Shown: positions 33,614 through 43,146, counted from the first letter of the stretch. The stretch: DNA of 60,210 nt from JBCCGI01 sp039029355 (GCA_039029355.1 JBCCGI010000050.1:1-60210), one strand, 5' to 3'. The notes: generated by a model not told the origin, from the sequence alone. Numbers and translations are program-made.

Positions 33614-35560
33614 TTGACAAGCAAGCAGCAAGCACTCGAAACGGACGTGGTGATCCTGGGATCCGGGCTGGCGGGCTCGGTGGCGGCGCTCTGCCTGGTA
33701 CGGCAGGGACTCCGGGTGATGATCCTCGATCAGGGGACGCACCCGCGCTTCGCGCTGGGCGAGTCGACGACGACGCCATCGTCGCTGTGGCTCAAGGTGC
33801 TCGCGGAGCGCTACGAGGTGCCCGAGCTCCACAACATCACGACCGCGGAGGGGATCCGCCGTCACGTCGCGCCGACCTCCGGCGTCAAGAGCAACTTCGG
33901 CTTCCTCTATCACGAGAAGGGGGCCGAGACCATGGCGCGGTCCTGGCAGGCCGTGATCCCGCAGGCGGAGTTCTCGGACGCCGACCTCGGGCCGCCGCAG
34001 TCGAGCGAGATGCACTACTTCCGCCAGGACATCGACGCGTACCTGTGGCGTAGCGCGCTCGCGGCCGGCGCCGTGGGGCGCCCCGCGTGCAAGGTGTCGG
34101 ACCTGACCTTCCGCGACGACGGCGTGACGGTCGAGACCGCCGCCGGCGAGACGGTCCGGTGCGCGTTCGTGGTCGATGCGAGCGGGTACAACTCGGTCGT
34201 CGCCGGCAAGCTCGGGCTGCGTGAGGATCCGCCGCGGATGCGGACGAACTCGCGCGCCACGTTCACGCACATGGCCGGCGTGCGCCCCTACGACGAGGTC
34301 GACGGCGGACCGCAGCCGCTCGCGCCCTGGAGCCAGGGCACGCTGCACCACTTCTTCGACGGCGGCTGGATGTGGGTCATCCCCTTCGGCAACTTCCGCG
34401 GCTCGCAGAACAAGCTGTGCAGCGTCGGGCTCTGCCACGACAACCGGCGCTTCCCGCGGGATCCCGACGTCAGCCCCGAGGAGGCCTGGTCGCGCTTCCT
34501 CGCGGAGTACCCCGCCGTTCGACGCCAGTTCGCGGACGCCGTGCCGGTCCGGCCGTGGGTCGCGACGGACCGCCTGCAGTACTCCAGCACCAAGTGTGTC
34601 GGCGATCGCTTCTGGCTGACGGCTCACGCCGCCGGCACCGTCGACGCGCTGTACTCGATGGGCAACATCAACATCTTCCAGTCGCTCGCGACGGGGGTGC
34701 GGCTGGTGGTCGAGGCCTTCCAGAAGGACGCCTTCAACGAGCAGCACTTCCAGCCGCTGCAGCGCCTCACCGACAACCTGCACCGCTTCCAGGACCGCAT
34801 CGTCTACGGCAGCTACACCGGCTTCCGCTCGCCCGACCTGCTAGAGCTCTGGTTCACGCTCTGGGGCCTGACCGACGGCGCGCGCGTGCGCGAGGTCCTG
34901 AAGCCCATCGTGCGCTACGCCCGCACCAACCGCCTGGACGACCTGACCTCCTACGACGCGCGTCCCGAGGACGTGCTCACCGGCTTCGGCCAGTCCACCG
35001 ACATCGTGACGGCCGAGGAGGCGCTCGATCGCATCGACGCGTGCTGCGACATCATGCAGGAGCTGGAGGAGGGACGGGCCTCGATCGCCGACACCAAGGT
35101 GCGGCTGCGCGAGGCGATGGAGGCCGACAACCGGTTCGATATGCACATCGACGCCATCACGACCGGGCTGGGCGAGCACCCGTGGATCTTCGAGCCGCTT
35201 AGGCGCCACGGCGTGAAGGCGTACAGCACGTCGTTCCTGTCTCCCGACGAGATGCTGACCCTCGGCCTCGGCGAGAGCGAGAAAGAGGAGCCCGTCAAGG
35301 AGGTCCGCCCGCGCTGGGAGGAGGAGCGGGAGGCCTTCGTGGAGCAGGCCGAGGCCCTCAAGCGCGAGCGGGACGGGTACCGCGAGCACGCTCAGAACCT
35401 AGAGCGGGAGCTCCCGGCCTACCGCGCCCAGGCGGAAGCGCTCGAGCAGGACCGGGATGCCTGGAAGGAGCGCGCCACGCGCGCCGAGGATGAGGTGGCC
35501 CGCAGCCTGCCGGATCGGGTGAAGCGCAAGCTGCGAGGCCTGGTGGGGCGCGACGAGTAG
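33614..35560 (+). CDS. Flavin-dependent halogenase-like oxidoreductase with C-terminal coiled coil
   Basis: A 648-residue enzyme. Residues 11-40 are the FAD site (VVILGSGLAGSVAALCLVR), with a GEST motif at 49-52. Lys92 in SGVKSNFGF aligns with the catalytic lysine region of FADH2-dependent halogenases, and Trp252-Pro257 (WMWVIP) is the WxWxIP motif diagnostic of that family. Halogenases oxidise chloride or bromide with FADH2 and O2 to halogenate aromatic substrates. The final ~100 residues form a charged coiled coil (EQAEALKRERDGYREH..., DAWKERATRAEDEVAR), absent in typical members. Translation starts at TTG 33614, 12 bases after GGAGG (33597-33601). No carrier-protein or flavin-reductase gene is adjacent. 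A rho-independent terminator follows at 35579, so it is a single-gene unit. Confidence 0.85.
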   Translation: MTSKQQALETDVVILGSGLAGSVAALCLVRQGLRVMILDQGTHPRFALGESTTTPSSLWLKVLAERYEVPELHNITTAEGIRRHVAPTSGVKSNFGFLYHEKGAETMARSWQAVIPQAEFSDADLGPPQSSEMHYFRQDIDAYLWRSALAAGAVGRPACKVSDLTFRDDGVTVETAAGETVRCAFVVDASGYNSVVAGKLGLREDPPRMRTNSRATFTHMAGVRPYDEVDGGPQPLAPWSQGTLHHFFDGGWMWVIPFGNFRGSQNKLCSVGLCHDNRRFPRDPDVSPEEAWSRFLAEYPAVRRQFADAVPVRPWVATDRLQYSSTKCVGDRFWLTAHAAGTVDALYSMGNINIFQSLATGVRLVVEAFQKDAFNEQHFQPLQRLTDNLHRFQDRIVYGSYTGFRSPDLLELWFTLWGLTDGARVREVLKPIVRYARTNRLDDLTSYDARPEDVLTGFGQSTDIVTAEEALDRIDACCDIMQELEEGRASIADTKVRLREAMEADNRFDMHIDAITTGLGEHPWIFEPLRRHGVKAYSTSFLSPDEMLTLGLGESEKEEPVKEVRPRWEEEREAFVEQAEALKRERDGYREHAQNLERELPAYRAQAEALEQDRDAWKERATRAEDEVARSLPDRVKRKLRGLVGRDE

Positions 35561-35578
35561 GGGCGCCGAGCTGCACCC

Positions 35579-35602
35579 CCGCCGGAGGGCGGTCGGTTTT
35601 TT
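35579..35602 (+). terminator. Rho-independent terminator after the halogenase-like gene
   Basis: CCGCC-GGAG-GGCGG stem-loop followed four bases later by six T residues (35597-35602). It ends 48 bases before the ATG of the sigma-factor fusion gene and separates the two transcripts. Confidence 0.7.
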
Positions 35603-35649
35603 GGATTTAGCGCGCACGTCGTCCCGACCCGCGGGCTTCGTCCTGTGAC

Positions 35650-38178
35650 ATGACCGACCCGAACCCCGAGCTGACGCTCTACGACATCTCCTGGCTGACG
35701 GCCCTCGCACGCACGCTGACGAGGGACGGGGCGCTGGCCGATGACCTGGTGCAGCAGACCTGGTTGGTGGCCAACAAGTCCGAGCCTCCCACCGGCGTCA
35801 GCCGCCCCTGGCTGGCCCGCGTGCTGCGCCGCCTCCACCTGCGCTCCCTGCGCACGGAGAGCCGGCGGGCCGTGCGGGAGCGGGCTGCCAGCTCGGATGA
35901 GGCGCTCACCGGGACCGCGGAGTTCGTCGAGCGTGCGGAGCTGCAACGGACCCTCGCCGAGTGTCTGCTCGGCCTCGAGGAGCCGTATCGCACCACCTTG
36001 ATGCACGTGGCGTTCGAGGAGCGCACCCCGCGGCAGATCGCCGCGAGCGAGTCGGTGTCGGTCGAGTCCGTGCGACGTCGGTTGCGCAAGGCGCGCGAGC
36101 TCTTCCGCGAGAGGCTCGAGCGCGAGTACGACCGGGATTGGAAGCAGTGGTACGCGGCGCTGTTGCCGTACGCCGAGCTGCCTCTGCCCGGGGAAGTCGC
36201 CGCCGCTTCGGCCGCGAAGTCCTCGGGGCTCTCCACGGCTTTGATCACGGTTGGAGGCCTGATCATGAGCAACTCCCTTCTCGTTTCTATCGCCACCGTA
36301 CTCGTCGGCAGCCTGGCCGTCTCGACCGTCCTCTGGAACAGGGAGGAGGCCGGCCCGGACGTCGGCCGGCTGCAGGCTCCGGTCGCGAGCGGTGCGGACG
36401 ACGACGAGCTCGTCGCGGCGCGGGCCACGCAGGTTGCGTCGCCCGAGCGCCGAGAGGTCGCCATCGCTTCTCAGGCGACTGCGAAAGCGACCCCCGCACC
36501 GGCCGCGACTCCCGTATTGCATGCGCTCAGCGGCACGCTCCTCATGCGCGACGAGTCGGATGCCGAGTATCCCGCGACGAGCGGCGAGTTCTCGCTGTGG
36601 ACGTCGACGGGCGCCGTTCAGGTCCCCGTCGTCAACGGCGCATGGCAGGTGGACCTCGCTCCCGACCAGCGCATCAACTTCCGCGTCTTCCACGAGACCG
36701 AGCTGGTGCTGGACGACCGCGTCGGCCTGCTCACGGGGGGGACCGAGGGCTTCGAAGAGGAGCGCACCATCGCCGAGGATACGCGGCTCGCGCTCATGGG
36801 CCGCTGGCTTCGGCAACACCGCTTCAACGTGCTCGACGCCGAGACCCGCGAACACCTGAGCGGGGTTCAGATCATCGAGCGCAGGTTCTACGTCGGGAGC
36901 TACTTTCCTCACCCCGGTCGGATCGAGCAGGAGGAGGTCGTCTGCCAGGACGCGTACTCCCCGGTCGACATCGAGCCGAGCTCCGAGCACAAGGACACCT
37001 ACTACGTCGGCTGCGACTGGTACGCGTGGACCAAGGTCGAAGTGGACCACCGGAAGGGGGGCGAGACCGACGTGCTCCTCGAGCCCGGGGGCAACCTGCG
37101 GGTGCGCTTCGCCGGCGCTCACCAGGGTCCGATCGAGTTCGCCATCCACGTCGAGGGGAGCACGGGAAGCCAGATCCAGCGCGACGTGAACACCGAGGAC
37201 GAGTTCGTGCTCCGGGGGCTGCCCCTCGGCCGCTACGTCATCGCGGCGCGCGCCGGCATGCGGGCCCCGGAAGTGCGCAAGGAGATCGAGGTCCTGTCGG
37301 GCCCGAACGAGCTCGTCCTCGAGGTGCCGGGCTACGTCGAGGAGCGCGCTCCGGTCGCCGGCACCTTGTTCCTCGGCCAGGACGCGGAGTCGACGGCCAC
37401 CGAGCTCATGTTCCGCGAGGCCGTTCAATGGAGCCTGAGGCCGGAGGACCAGGGCGGCAGCGTCGCGAAGCGGATCCCCCTGTCCTCGATGGAGCGAGTC
37501 GACGGAGGTTTCCGCTTCGACGCTGGGGAGCTCTTCCTGGGGACGTACGAGGTGCTGCTCGAAGGAACTCCCTGGAGCACTGCCCTCACCCTAGAGGCGG
37601 GCGGAGCGACGAACCTGCGCTTCGAGGTCGAATCCCAGGGTGCGGTCTTCGTCCGGCTGATCGAGGCGGGGACCTCGAAGGTCATCGGGAAGTCGGATCA
37701 GGGCGTCTGGCACGATCCGTCGTTCGAGCTGAACCGGGAGGTCGACGCCGCGTTCGACGAAGCCAGGCAGGCCTGGCGCGTCAGCGGACCGGCGGGTCGC
37801 CTCGACGGACGGATCTCGTTCTACTACGACTACGAGGGGGCCGAGATCGCGCTCGAGCTGCAGGAGGAGCCGGTCGAGATCGAGGTCGAGATCGAGCGCC
37901 CTACGACGTTCAGCGTCGAGGTCTACCACCGAGAGGAGCGCGTCGAGCTGTCGGTGGCGTGGATCGGGCAGCTCGGGGCGCGACCCGCGAGCACCGAGGA
38001 GTCCGACTCGGCGGGGTTGCGGCTTCTGTCCGGCGGATGGGGCCTCGCGGTCACCGAGCCGGGGGTCCACGTGATCTCGTTCGGCGAGCTGGAAGGCTAC
38101 GCGCCCATTCCCGACAGATCGGTCACGCTCGAGCGAGGCAAGCACACCGAGCTGCGGGTAGATCTTCAGCGGCGGTGA
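35650..38178 (+). CDS. Membrane-tethered ECF-type sigma factor fused to an extracytoplasmic beta-domain tail
   Basis: An 842-residue fusion with the same plan as the protein at 12134-14626. Sigma region 2 covers residues ~12-70 (ADDLVQQTWLVANKS, PWLARVLRRLHLR). Region 4 covers ~95-155 (EEPYRTTLMHVAFEERTPRQIA, helix-turn-helix VSVESVRRRLRKARELF). A DWKQWYAALLPYA juxtamembrane motif precedes a membrane helix at ~207-229. After a linker, residues ~280-840 are beta-rich with short carboxypeptidase-regulatory-like stretches (NLRVRFAGAHQGPIEFAIHVEGS, EFVLRGLPLGRYVIAARAG) but less regular than in the other fusion. The juxtamembrane W-x-A-x-LLP pattern is shared by both. No anti-sigma factor lies nearby. 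The function is probably cell-envelope-coupled transcription; targets are unknown. Confidence 0.87.
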   Translation: MTDPNPELTLYDISWLTALARTLTRDGALADDLVQQTWLVANKSEPPTGVSRPWLARVLRRLHLRSLRTESRRAVRERAASSDEALTGTAEFVERAELQRTLAECLLGLEEPYRTTLMHVAFEERTPRQIAASESVSVESVRRRLRKARELFRERLEREYDRDWKQWYAALLPYAELPLPGEVAAASAAKSSGLSTALITVGGLIMSNSLLVSIATVLVGSLAVSTVLWNREEAGPDVGRLQAPVASGADDDELVAARATQVASPERREVAIASQATAKATPAPAATPVLHALSGTLLMRDESDAEYPATSGEFSLWTSTGAVQVPVVNGAWQVDLAPDQRINFRVFHETELVLDDRVGLLTGGTEGFEEERTIAEDTRLALMGRWLRQHRFNVLDAETREHLSGVQIIERRFYVGSYFPHPGRIEQEEVVCQDAYSPVDIEPSSEHKDTYYVGCDWYAWTKVEVDHRKGGETDVLLEPGGNLRVRFAGAHQGPIEFAIHVEGSTGSQIQRDVNTEDEFVLRGLPLGRYVIAARAGMRAPEVRKEIEVLSGPNELVLEVPGYVEERAPVAGTLFLGQDAESTATELMFREAVQWSLRPEDQGGSVAKRIPLSSMERVDGGFRFDAGELFLGTYEVLLEGTPWSTALTLEAGGATNLRFEVESQGAVFVRLIEAGTSKVIGKSDQGVWHDPSFELNREVDAAFDEARQAWRVSGPAGRLDGRISFYYDYEGAEIALELQEEPVEIEVEIERPTTFSVEVYHREERVELSVAWIGQLGARPASTEESDSAGLRLLSGGWGLAVTEPGVHVISFGELEGYAPIPDRSVTLERGKHTELRVDLQRR

Positions 38179-38210
38179 CCGACGGAGTCGAGAGGTCCGC
38201 CCGCGAGCGG

Positions 38211-38231
38211 CGAGGTCGAGACGCGACCTCG
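38211..38231. terminator. Hairpin between convergent genes
   Basis: CGAGGTCG and CGACCTCG form a perfect 8-bp stem with a five-base loop, midway between the convergent stops at 38178 and 38260. There is no T-tract; it could act on both strands with Rho. Confidence 0.45.
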
Positions 38232-38259
38232 GACGCTCTGCGGACGGATGGACCTCGCC

Positions 38260-41200
38260 TCAGTTCACCGTCAAGGCGACCTTGCCGAAGTCGAGCGTCA
38301 ACCCCTCTAGACGCAGGCGCAGATCCGGGTTCGCGTCGCGCGGCGCGGTACCGTTCAGCGGCACCCGCAGCTCCTGATCCTTGCCGAGCGTGAAGTGCAG
38401 CCGTCCGCCCTGCAGCCGGAGTCGGACGGTTCCGATCTGTGTCGTGCCGAGATCCAAGCGCGACGAGACGCCCGCCGCCTCCCTCAGCTTCGGAGCGTAG
38501 TCCGCCAGCCATTCGACCTCGAATCCGGTGCCACGGCCCTCGATCGTCGTTTCGGCAGCCACCTTCAGGAGGCTGTTCGCGCTGTCGTGCAGGTAGCGCA
38601 CTTCGAAGGGCACGGGGGCGGTGGCTCGAACGGGTGCGGTGCCGGGCAGGGCGAGCAGGCGCAGGGGCTCCTTCGTCAGGCTCACGGCGGACTCGCCCAC
38701 GCCCGGCGTGTAGCTGAGCTGGACGAGCAGGCGAGTCGGCGCCGGGAACAGGTCGGTCTCGGTGCCGACGATCGTGAGGGACTTGCGGTCCTGGGACAGG
38801 CGCAGCCGGCTCGGGGGCACGACCTGCTCGAGGAAGGGGACCGGGGCCATGTCGCGGGCCAGCCGTAGCGTCACCGCCGAGACCGCCTTCGGGAGCGGGG
38901 GCTCGACCTTGAAGCTCAGGTCGAACGCGTTCTTGGTGGCGCTCGTGGCCGCAACGACGGTCGCGGCCTTGCGCAGCACGGCCTTGGGGGTCTTGGCGCC
39001 CGCCTTCTTGGCCGGAGGGTAGATCGCTACGCTCGCCGGGAGCGTATCCGTGCCCTGCGAGGTCGACACCATCAGGTCGGCCTTCACCGGGGCGTCCTTC
39101 AGCGACGGCGGCGCGTCGATGCGCTCGAACTCGGCCGCCAGGCCTTCGAGGTCGGGCAGGATGCTCACCCGACTGGCGCGCTGTCCCCCGATGAAGACCT
39201 CGGGACTGCGCCAGACGTTCTCGCCGCGGACCACGATGCGAGCCGGGGCGCCGGCGCGCACGTCCCAGTCGTCGGACTGCAGGCTCGGGCGAGCCGTGGC
39301 GGGGTCCTTGGCGAACTGAATCCGCCGCACGATCGCGGCGACGTCCGGCGACATCTCGACCTTCAGCCGTCCGTCCGCGAGCAGCGCTCCCTCGCCGACG
39401 ACGGCCGTGCGATGGGTCTTCCACGACCCCGAGTCGGTGATCTCGAGCACGTTGATCCTGAACTTCAGCTCGCGGAAGTGACCCGGCACGACGAGGGTCG
39501 CGCTGACGGCGTGGGCGCGGGAGCTCTGTCGGTATGCGAGCTCAGCTGCTCCCGACGTGTTGGCTACGAGTCGCGGTGAGATGATCCAGCCGAAGGTCGG
39601 CTGAGGGCTCACGCCCTCCTGTCCCGCCGCGAAGCCACCGGCATGGACGAAGCCGACCAGCAGCGGGTTGCGGGCGATGAGGTCGTAGCGGCGCACCTCG
39701 TCACGCAACTGCTGGAAGTTCGCGCCGACCGCGGTGTTCGGGGTGGCCTGCCCGGACGCGGCGAGCTCGAAGGCCCTGCGGAGCTCCGCCTGGGCCGTCG
39801 TCGAGAAGCGCTCGGCCTGCTCGCGCGGGCTGACGCCGATGACCCGAATGGTCTCGCTGGTCTGCGGGCCCCGGATCAGATCCGCGCCCGGCGGCGTGTT
39901 GTCTCCGAAGAAGTCGAGGCTCGCGGTGCCCGGATCGGGACCCAGCCGTCGGGGCGGGTGGATCTGGATGCACCCGTCGAACCGTCTCGCCGCCTCGCGC
40001 GCCGCGAGCACTTCCCCACACCGCCTGGCGTACGGGCGCGCGCGCTCCCACGAGATACGCTTGAGCTCGGCGATCAGCGTCTTGAGCTGCTTCAGCTCCG
40101 GGTTGTCGGCGGCGGTGACGAGGGGGGCGACGAGGTCCGCGGGGGATGCGAAGTGCAGCCCCGGTTCGTACTCCCACCCGCGGTATGCCTCGAAGGCATC
40201 GAATCCGGAGAAGCGCTGCGTGAGGGCGAAGGCCTCCGACGGATTGTCCCAGCCCTGGGGGTTGTCGAGTTCGGGCAGGTCGGTTTGCGTGGCGCGGAAC
40301 TCGTCGATCAGAGCTCGCGCAAGCGCGTGCTTTTCGGCCACCGCGTCGAAACGGCTCTGACGCTGCTCCAGGAACGCCGCTGCGCGTGCGAAGGCCTTGC
40401 GTGCCGACTCGACGTCCAGAGTGATCCGATCCAAGTCGCTACGCGAGAGAGCACTCGGGGGCTCAAGCAGGATGTCGAGGAACCCGTTGACGTCGACCTC
40501 TCCTTCCGGCACCAGATCGGTGAGCTCCTTGAGCGCCCTCTTGAGATCGCGGAGAACCGAGGGACTGCCTATCAGAACGACGACTGACTCCAGCTCACTC
40601 TGGAGGAGGATGTTCGCGCGCTGCGCGAACTGACCGAGCTGCGAGGTCGGGGCATGCTCGGCACCGGTTGCCCGGATGGCCTCCAGCTTGACGAGTAACG
40701 AGGCTGAGTCCTCGATGGCGGCGAGCTGAACCTTGTCGACCTTGGCGATCGACTTGATCAGTGCACCCATCACCCCCACGTACGCAGCCAGCGAGCCGCG
40801 GCGGAGCGACGCCGCGATCAGCTCACCATCCCGAGCGGTCAGGTGCCCCTCCTGGATGCGCTGACCGAAGATCCAGGCCGTGTAGACGACCTCGCGCTCC
40901 ATCGCGGAGAGGACTGCCGCGGGAAGCGACGCGGGCAGGTCGGCCGAGTGCTCCTCGGGCGTCAGGGTGACGACGTAGGCCGAGCCGGGGTCCTCGCCCG
41001 CGGCCAACGTCAGGTCGAAGCTCAGCTCGTAGAGCGACGACCCCTGAAGGTCGTGCGTGTCGTCGAGGTCCCGTTGGCGGATCGCCGACCGCACCTCATC
41101 GCGGAAGGCCAGGCGGTCGCGAAGCAGGTCCTGCGGGCTGACTTGGGGCGCTGCCCCGATGCGGGCGAGGATCTCGTCGCCCAGCTCTTCGTCCGAGAAC

Positions 41201-41718
41201 GGGAAGGCCGTCTCGAGCGAGCCCGACTCCACGGGAGTCGGCGAGACCTCGTCGGACCCACCGCCCCCCGAGTTCGGTGGCGTGACGGGCGGGTCCTCGC
41301 CGGACTCCCCGGTGCCGGTCGCGTCCGAGTCCGACGTCGCCCCATCCTCCGTCCCGTTCGCGTCCTCCGACGAATCGCCCGCCGGCGCGGCCCCCGCAGC
41401 CGCGGCGCCGGACAGGGTCACCCCGGCGACCGCGTCGAACGCCGCCCGCGCGGCGAAGCCGATCTGAGAGCGATAGAGCACGTTGGACGAGCCCTGCAGG
41501 CCCTGCTCGTACTCCTTCAGCTTCTTCTCGGTCAGCTGCTCACGCAGCCAGCGCAGGTCCTCGTAGCGGTCCCCCAGGAAGCGCTCCCGACGAAACACGG
41601 CGGCATCGCCGATCGTAACGGCGACGCCGTCGGGGCCTCGCTTCGGCAGCTGGTTGCAGGCGAACACGAGCCCGAGTGCGAGGACGGGCAGGACGAGCTT
41701 CTTGTGGAGGGCACGCAT
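38260..41718 (-). CDS. Giant lipoprotein with TIG-like domain, function unknown
   Basis: A 1152-residue protein. Signal peptide with lipobox LVFAC (Cys21). Residues ~85-165 are low-complexity Asp/Glu/Gly/Pro/Ser (GDSSEDANGTEDGATSDSD), a flexible stalk. Residues ~170-650 are mostly helical without a recognised family. At ~820-910 an IPT/TIG-like sandwich is suggested by ARIVVRGENVWRSPEVFIGGQ and TLPASVAIYPP. The C-terminal 230 residues are beta-rich. I start at the ATG at 41718 because upstream in-frame residues are not signal-like. It follows the sigma/kinase operon on the same strand but after a strong terminator, so it probably has its own promoter. Likely surface- or periplasm-exposed; no function is assigned. 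Confidence 0.78.
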   Translation of the reverse strand: MRALHKKLVLPVLALGLVFACNQLPKRGPDGVAVTIGDAAVFRRERFLGDRYEDLRWLREQLTEKKLKEYEQGLQGSSNVLYRSQIGFAARAAFDAVAGVTLSGAAAAGAAPAGDSSEDANGTEDGATSDSDATGTGESGEDPPVTPPNSGGGGSDEVSPTPVESGSLETAFPFSDEELGDEILARIGAAPQVSPQDLLRDRLAFRDEVRSAIRQRDLDDTHDLQGSSLYELSFDLTLAAGEDPGSAYVVTLTPEEHSADLPASLPAAVLSAMEREVVYTAWIFGQRIQEGHLTARDGELIAASLRRGSLAAYVGVMGALIKSIAKVDKVQLAAIEDSASLLVKLEAIRATGAEHAPTSQLGQFAQRANILLQSELESVVVLIGSPSVLRDLKRALKELTDLVPEGEVDVNGFLDILLEPPSALSRSDLDRITLDVESARKAFARAAAFLEQRQSRFDAVAEKHALARALIDEFRATQTDLPELDNPQGWDNPSEAFALTQRFSGFDAFEAYRGWEYEPGLHFASPADLVAPLVTAADNPELKQLKTLIAELKRISWERARPYARRCGEVLAAREAARRFDGCIQIHPPRRLGPDPGTASLDFFGDNTPPGADLIRGPQTSETIRVIGVSPREQAERFSTTAQAELRRAFELAASGQATPNTAVGANFQQLRDEVRRYDLIARNPLLVGFVHAGGFAAGQEGVSPQPTFGWIISPRLVANTSGAAELAYRQSSRAHAVSATLVVPGHFRELKFRINVLEITDSGSWKTHRTAVVGEGALLADGRLKVEMSPDVAAIVRRIQFAKDPATARPSLQSDDWDVRAGAPARIVVRGENVWRSPEVFIGGQRASRVSILPDLEGLAAEFERIDAPPSLKDAPVKADLMVSTSQGTDTLPASVAIYPPAKKAGAKTPKAVLRKAATVVAATSATKNAFDLSFKVEPPLPKAVSAVTLRLARDMAPVPFLEQVVPPSRLRLSQDRKSLTIVGTETDLFPAPTRLLVQLSYTPGVGESAVSLTKEPLRLLALPGTAPVRATAPVPFEVRYLHDSANSLLKVAAETTIEGRGTGFEVEWLADYAPKLREAAGVSSRLDLGTTQIGTVRLRLQGGRLHFTLGKDQELRVPLNGTAPRDANPDLRLRLEGLTLDFGKVALTVN

Positions 41719-41786
41719 GGTGGCACCGGAGTGTGGGGGGACCCGACGGCGAGTTCCGGCCGGGTGACGTCTCGGTGCCACGAACG

Positions 41787-41820
41787 AAAACGGCGAGCGC
41801 TGAAGGCCAGCAACTCGCCG
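41787..41820 (-). terminator. Rho-independent terminator of the sigma/kinase/orphan operon
   Basis: Read on the minus strand, CGGCGAG pairs with CTCGCCG across an inner GCTG/CAGC stem, giving about 11 base pairs. It is followed immediately by TTTT (41790-41787). It lies 24 bases after the stop of the 429-residue orphan gene and before the giant lipoprotein start. Confidence 0.75.
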
Positions 41821-41844
41821 GATCTTGGGGAACTTGCGCCGTCC

Positions 41845-43134
41845 TCACGGGAACGGGCGGTTCCCGTTGATGAAGGCCGCGGTCTCCGACCAGAAGGCGG
41901 CGAGCAGGGAGGCTCCGTGCAGCTCCGACCAGCGTGTCACCTCGGCGCCGGTGTCACGCCACATCTCGACTCGGCTCTGCCACCCCGCAAGGAAGTGGAA
42001 GTCACCGTACGGCCCGGCGCACGATGTCCTGATCGACGCGTACTTCGATCGGTTCCGGTCTTCCGAGTGAGGGAAGCCATGCCAGCGGACGAAAGCGTCC
42101 TGCAGCGAGACGAAGAGGGTGTAGATCTCGAGCCAGTTGAACGGCTCCCTTCGCGGCTGCGAGGGGGAGGACTGTTCGCCCAGGCAGCGATGGGCGGCAA
42201 GGGCGACCTCCGCGAAGAGGAAGTAGTCCACGCTGTCCGGCTTGCAGTTGAGGGGTTCGCGCCCGAGCTCTGCAATCCGCAGCCGGCCCTCGCTGAACCA
42301 CAGGAAGGGCAGCGCCAGGCGGACCGCAGCCCGGTGCCTGCCGAGGATCCTGTCGTCGGTGTTCTCGGGGGCGTGGCTGAAGACCGCTTCCAGCAGAGCG
42401 CTGACGTTGCCGAGCACCTCCCAGAAGTCGAGTGGATAGCCTCCGGAGTTGGAGTTGCAGTCGCTGAACTCCGCCGCGGCCCTGCCGTACTGGTAGTCCA
42501 GAGGACGTTGGTACTTCGCGTACTGCACGCGCCTGTCCCGAACCTGTCGGAGAATGCAGGCCATCCACTCGATCTGCTGGACGCCCACGTCATGGGCCTG
42601 CCGGATGGCCGCAGCGTTCTTGAGCCACGTGGCTAGGCCCGGCTCTTCCTGGTCAACGCGCGAAGGGGCGTCGTCCTCCTTGTAGAAGTAGTCTGGGCGA
42701 GTCGCGTAGTCGAGGAGGAAGAAGAACGTCTGATACTCCGCCGTCTGCGGGTCCGGGGACCTCAGGCGCCACGGCCGGAGCATCTGCTCTGCGAGGGTCT
42801 TGTCGAACTGCTCGGTGATTCCACGGATGATCTCCGGAGAGTCCAGCTCGGAGGCCTTTGCCACATACCCCTTGGGCAGAGTCACCGCGTACTCGTAGCT
42901 CTGTGCGTCGACGATCTTGTCTTCGACTCCGGGCGACAGGACCCAAATGCGCGGGTCATCGGGGAGCAGGCGAGCCGCACCGGGAAGCTCGAGCGGCCCC
43001 CGGTGCGGGAACAGGAAGAGCAGGCGGACCGCGTCCCCGACCAGGGCGCCGAAGTCGCCTAGCTCGTGCCTTATGGAGGAGCCCGGGAGGGCCACGAAGT
43101 CGGGCAGCTCCAGATCGTATGAAATCGTCTGCAT
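41845..43134 (-). CDS. Orphan protein, last gene of the sigma/kinase operon
   Basis: A 429-residue cytosolic-looking protein with no signal peptide or membrane helix. It is rich in aromatic residues (FFFLLDYATRPDYFYKE, FNWLEIYTLFVSLQDAFVRWHGF), which suggests a helical globular fold. I recognise no family. The usable start is the ATG at 43134; an in-frame TTG lies one codon earlier. It begins 12 bases after the stop of the 160-residue orphan and is followed by a terminator, so it belongs to the ECF-sigma/kinase operon. Amino-acid and codon use match the host. It could be an effector or substrate of the kinase. Confidence 0.7.
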   Translation of the reverse strand: MQTISYDLELPDFVALPGSSIRHELGDFGALVGDAVRLLFLFPHRGPLELPGAARLLPDDPRIWVLSPGVEDKIVDAQSYEYAVTLPKGYVAKASELDSPEIIRGITEQFDKTLAEQMLRPWRLRSPDPQTAEYQTFFFLLDYATRPDYFYKEDDAPSRVDQEEPGLATWLKNAAAIRQAHDVGVQQIEWMACILRQVRDRRVQYAKYQRPLDYQYGRAAAEFSDCNSNSGGYPLDFWEVLGNVSALLEAVFSHAPENTDDRILGRHRAAVRLALPFLWFSEGRLRIAELGREPLNCKPDSVDYFLFAEVALAAHRCLGEQSSPSQPRREPFNWLEIYTLFVSLQDAFVRWHGFPHSEDRNRSKYASIRTSCAGPYGDFHFLAGWQSRVEMWRDTGAEVTRWSELHGASLLAAFWSETAAFINGNRPFP

Positions 43135-43146
43135 CAAGCCCGACGG

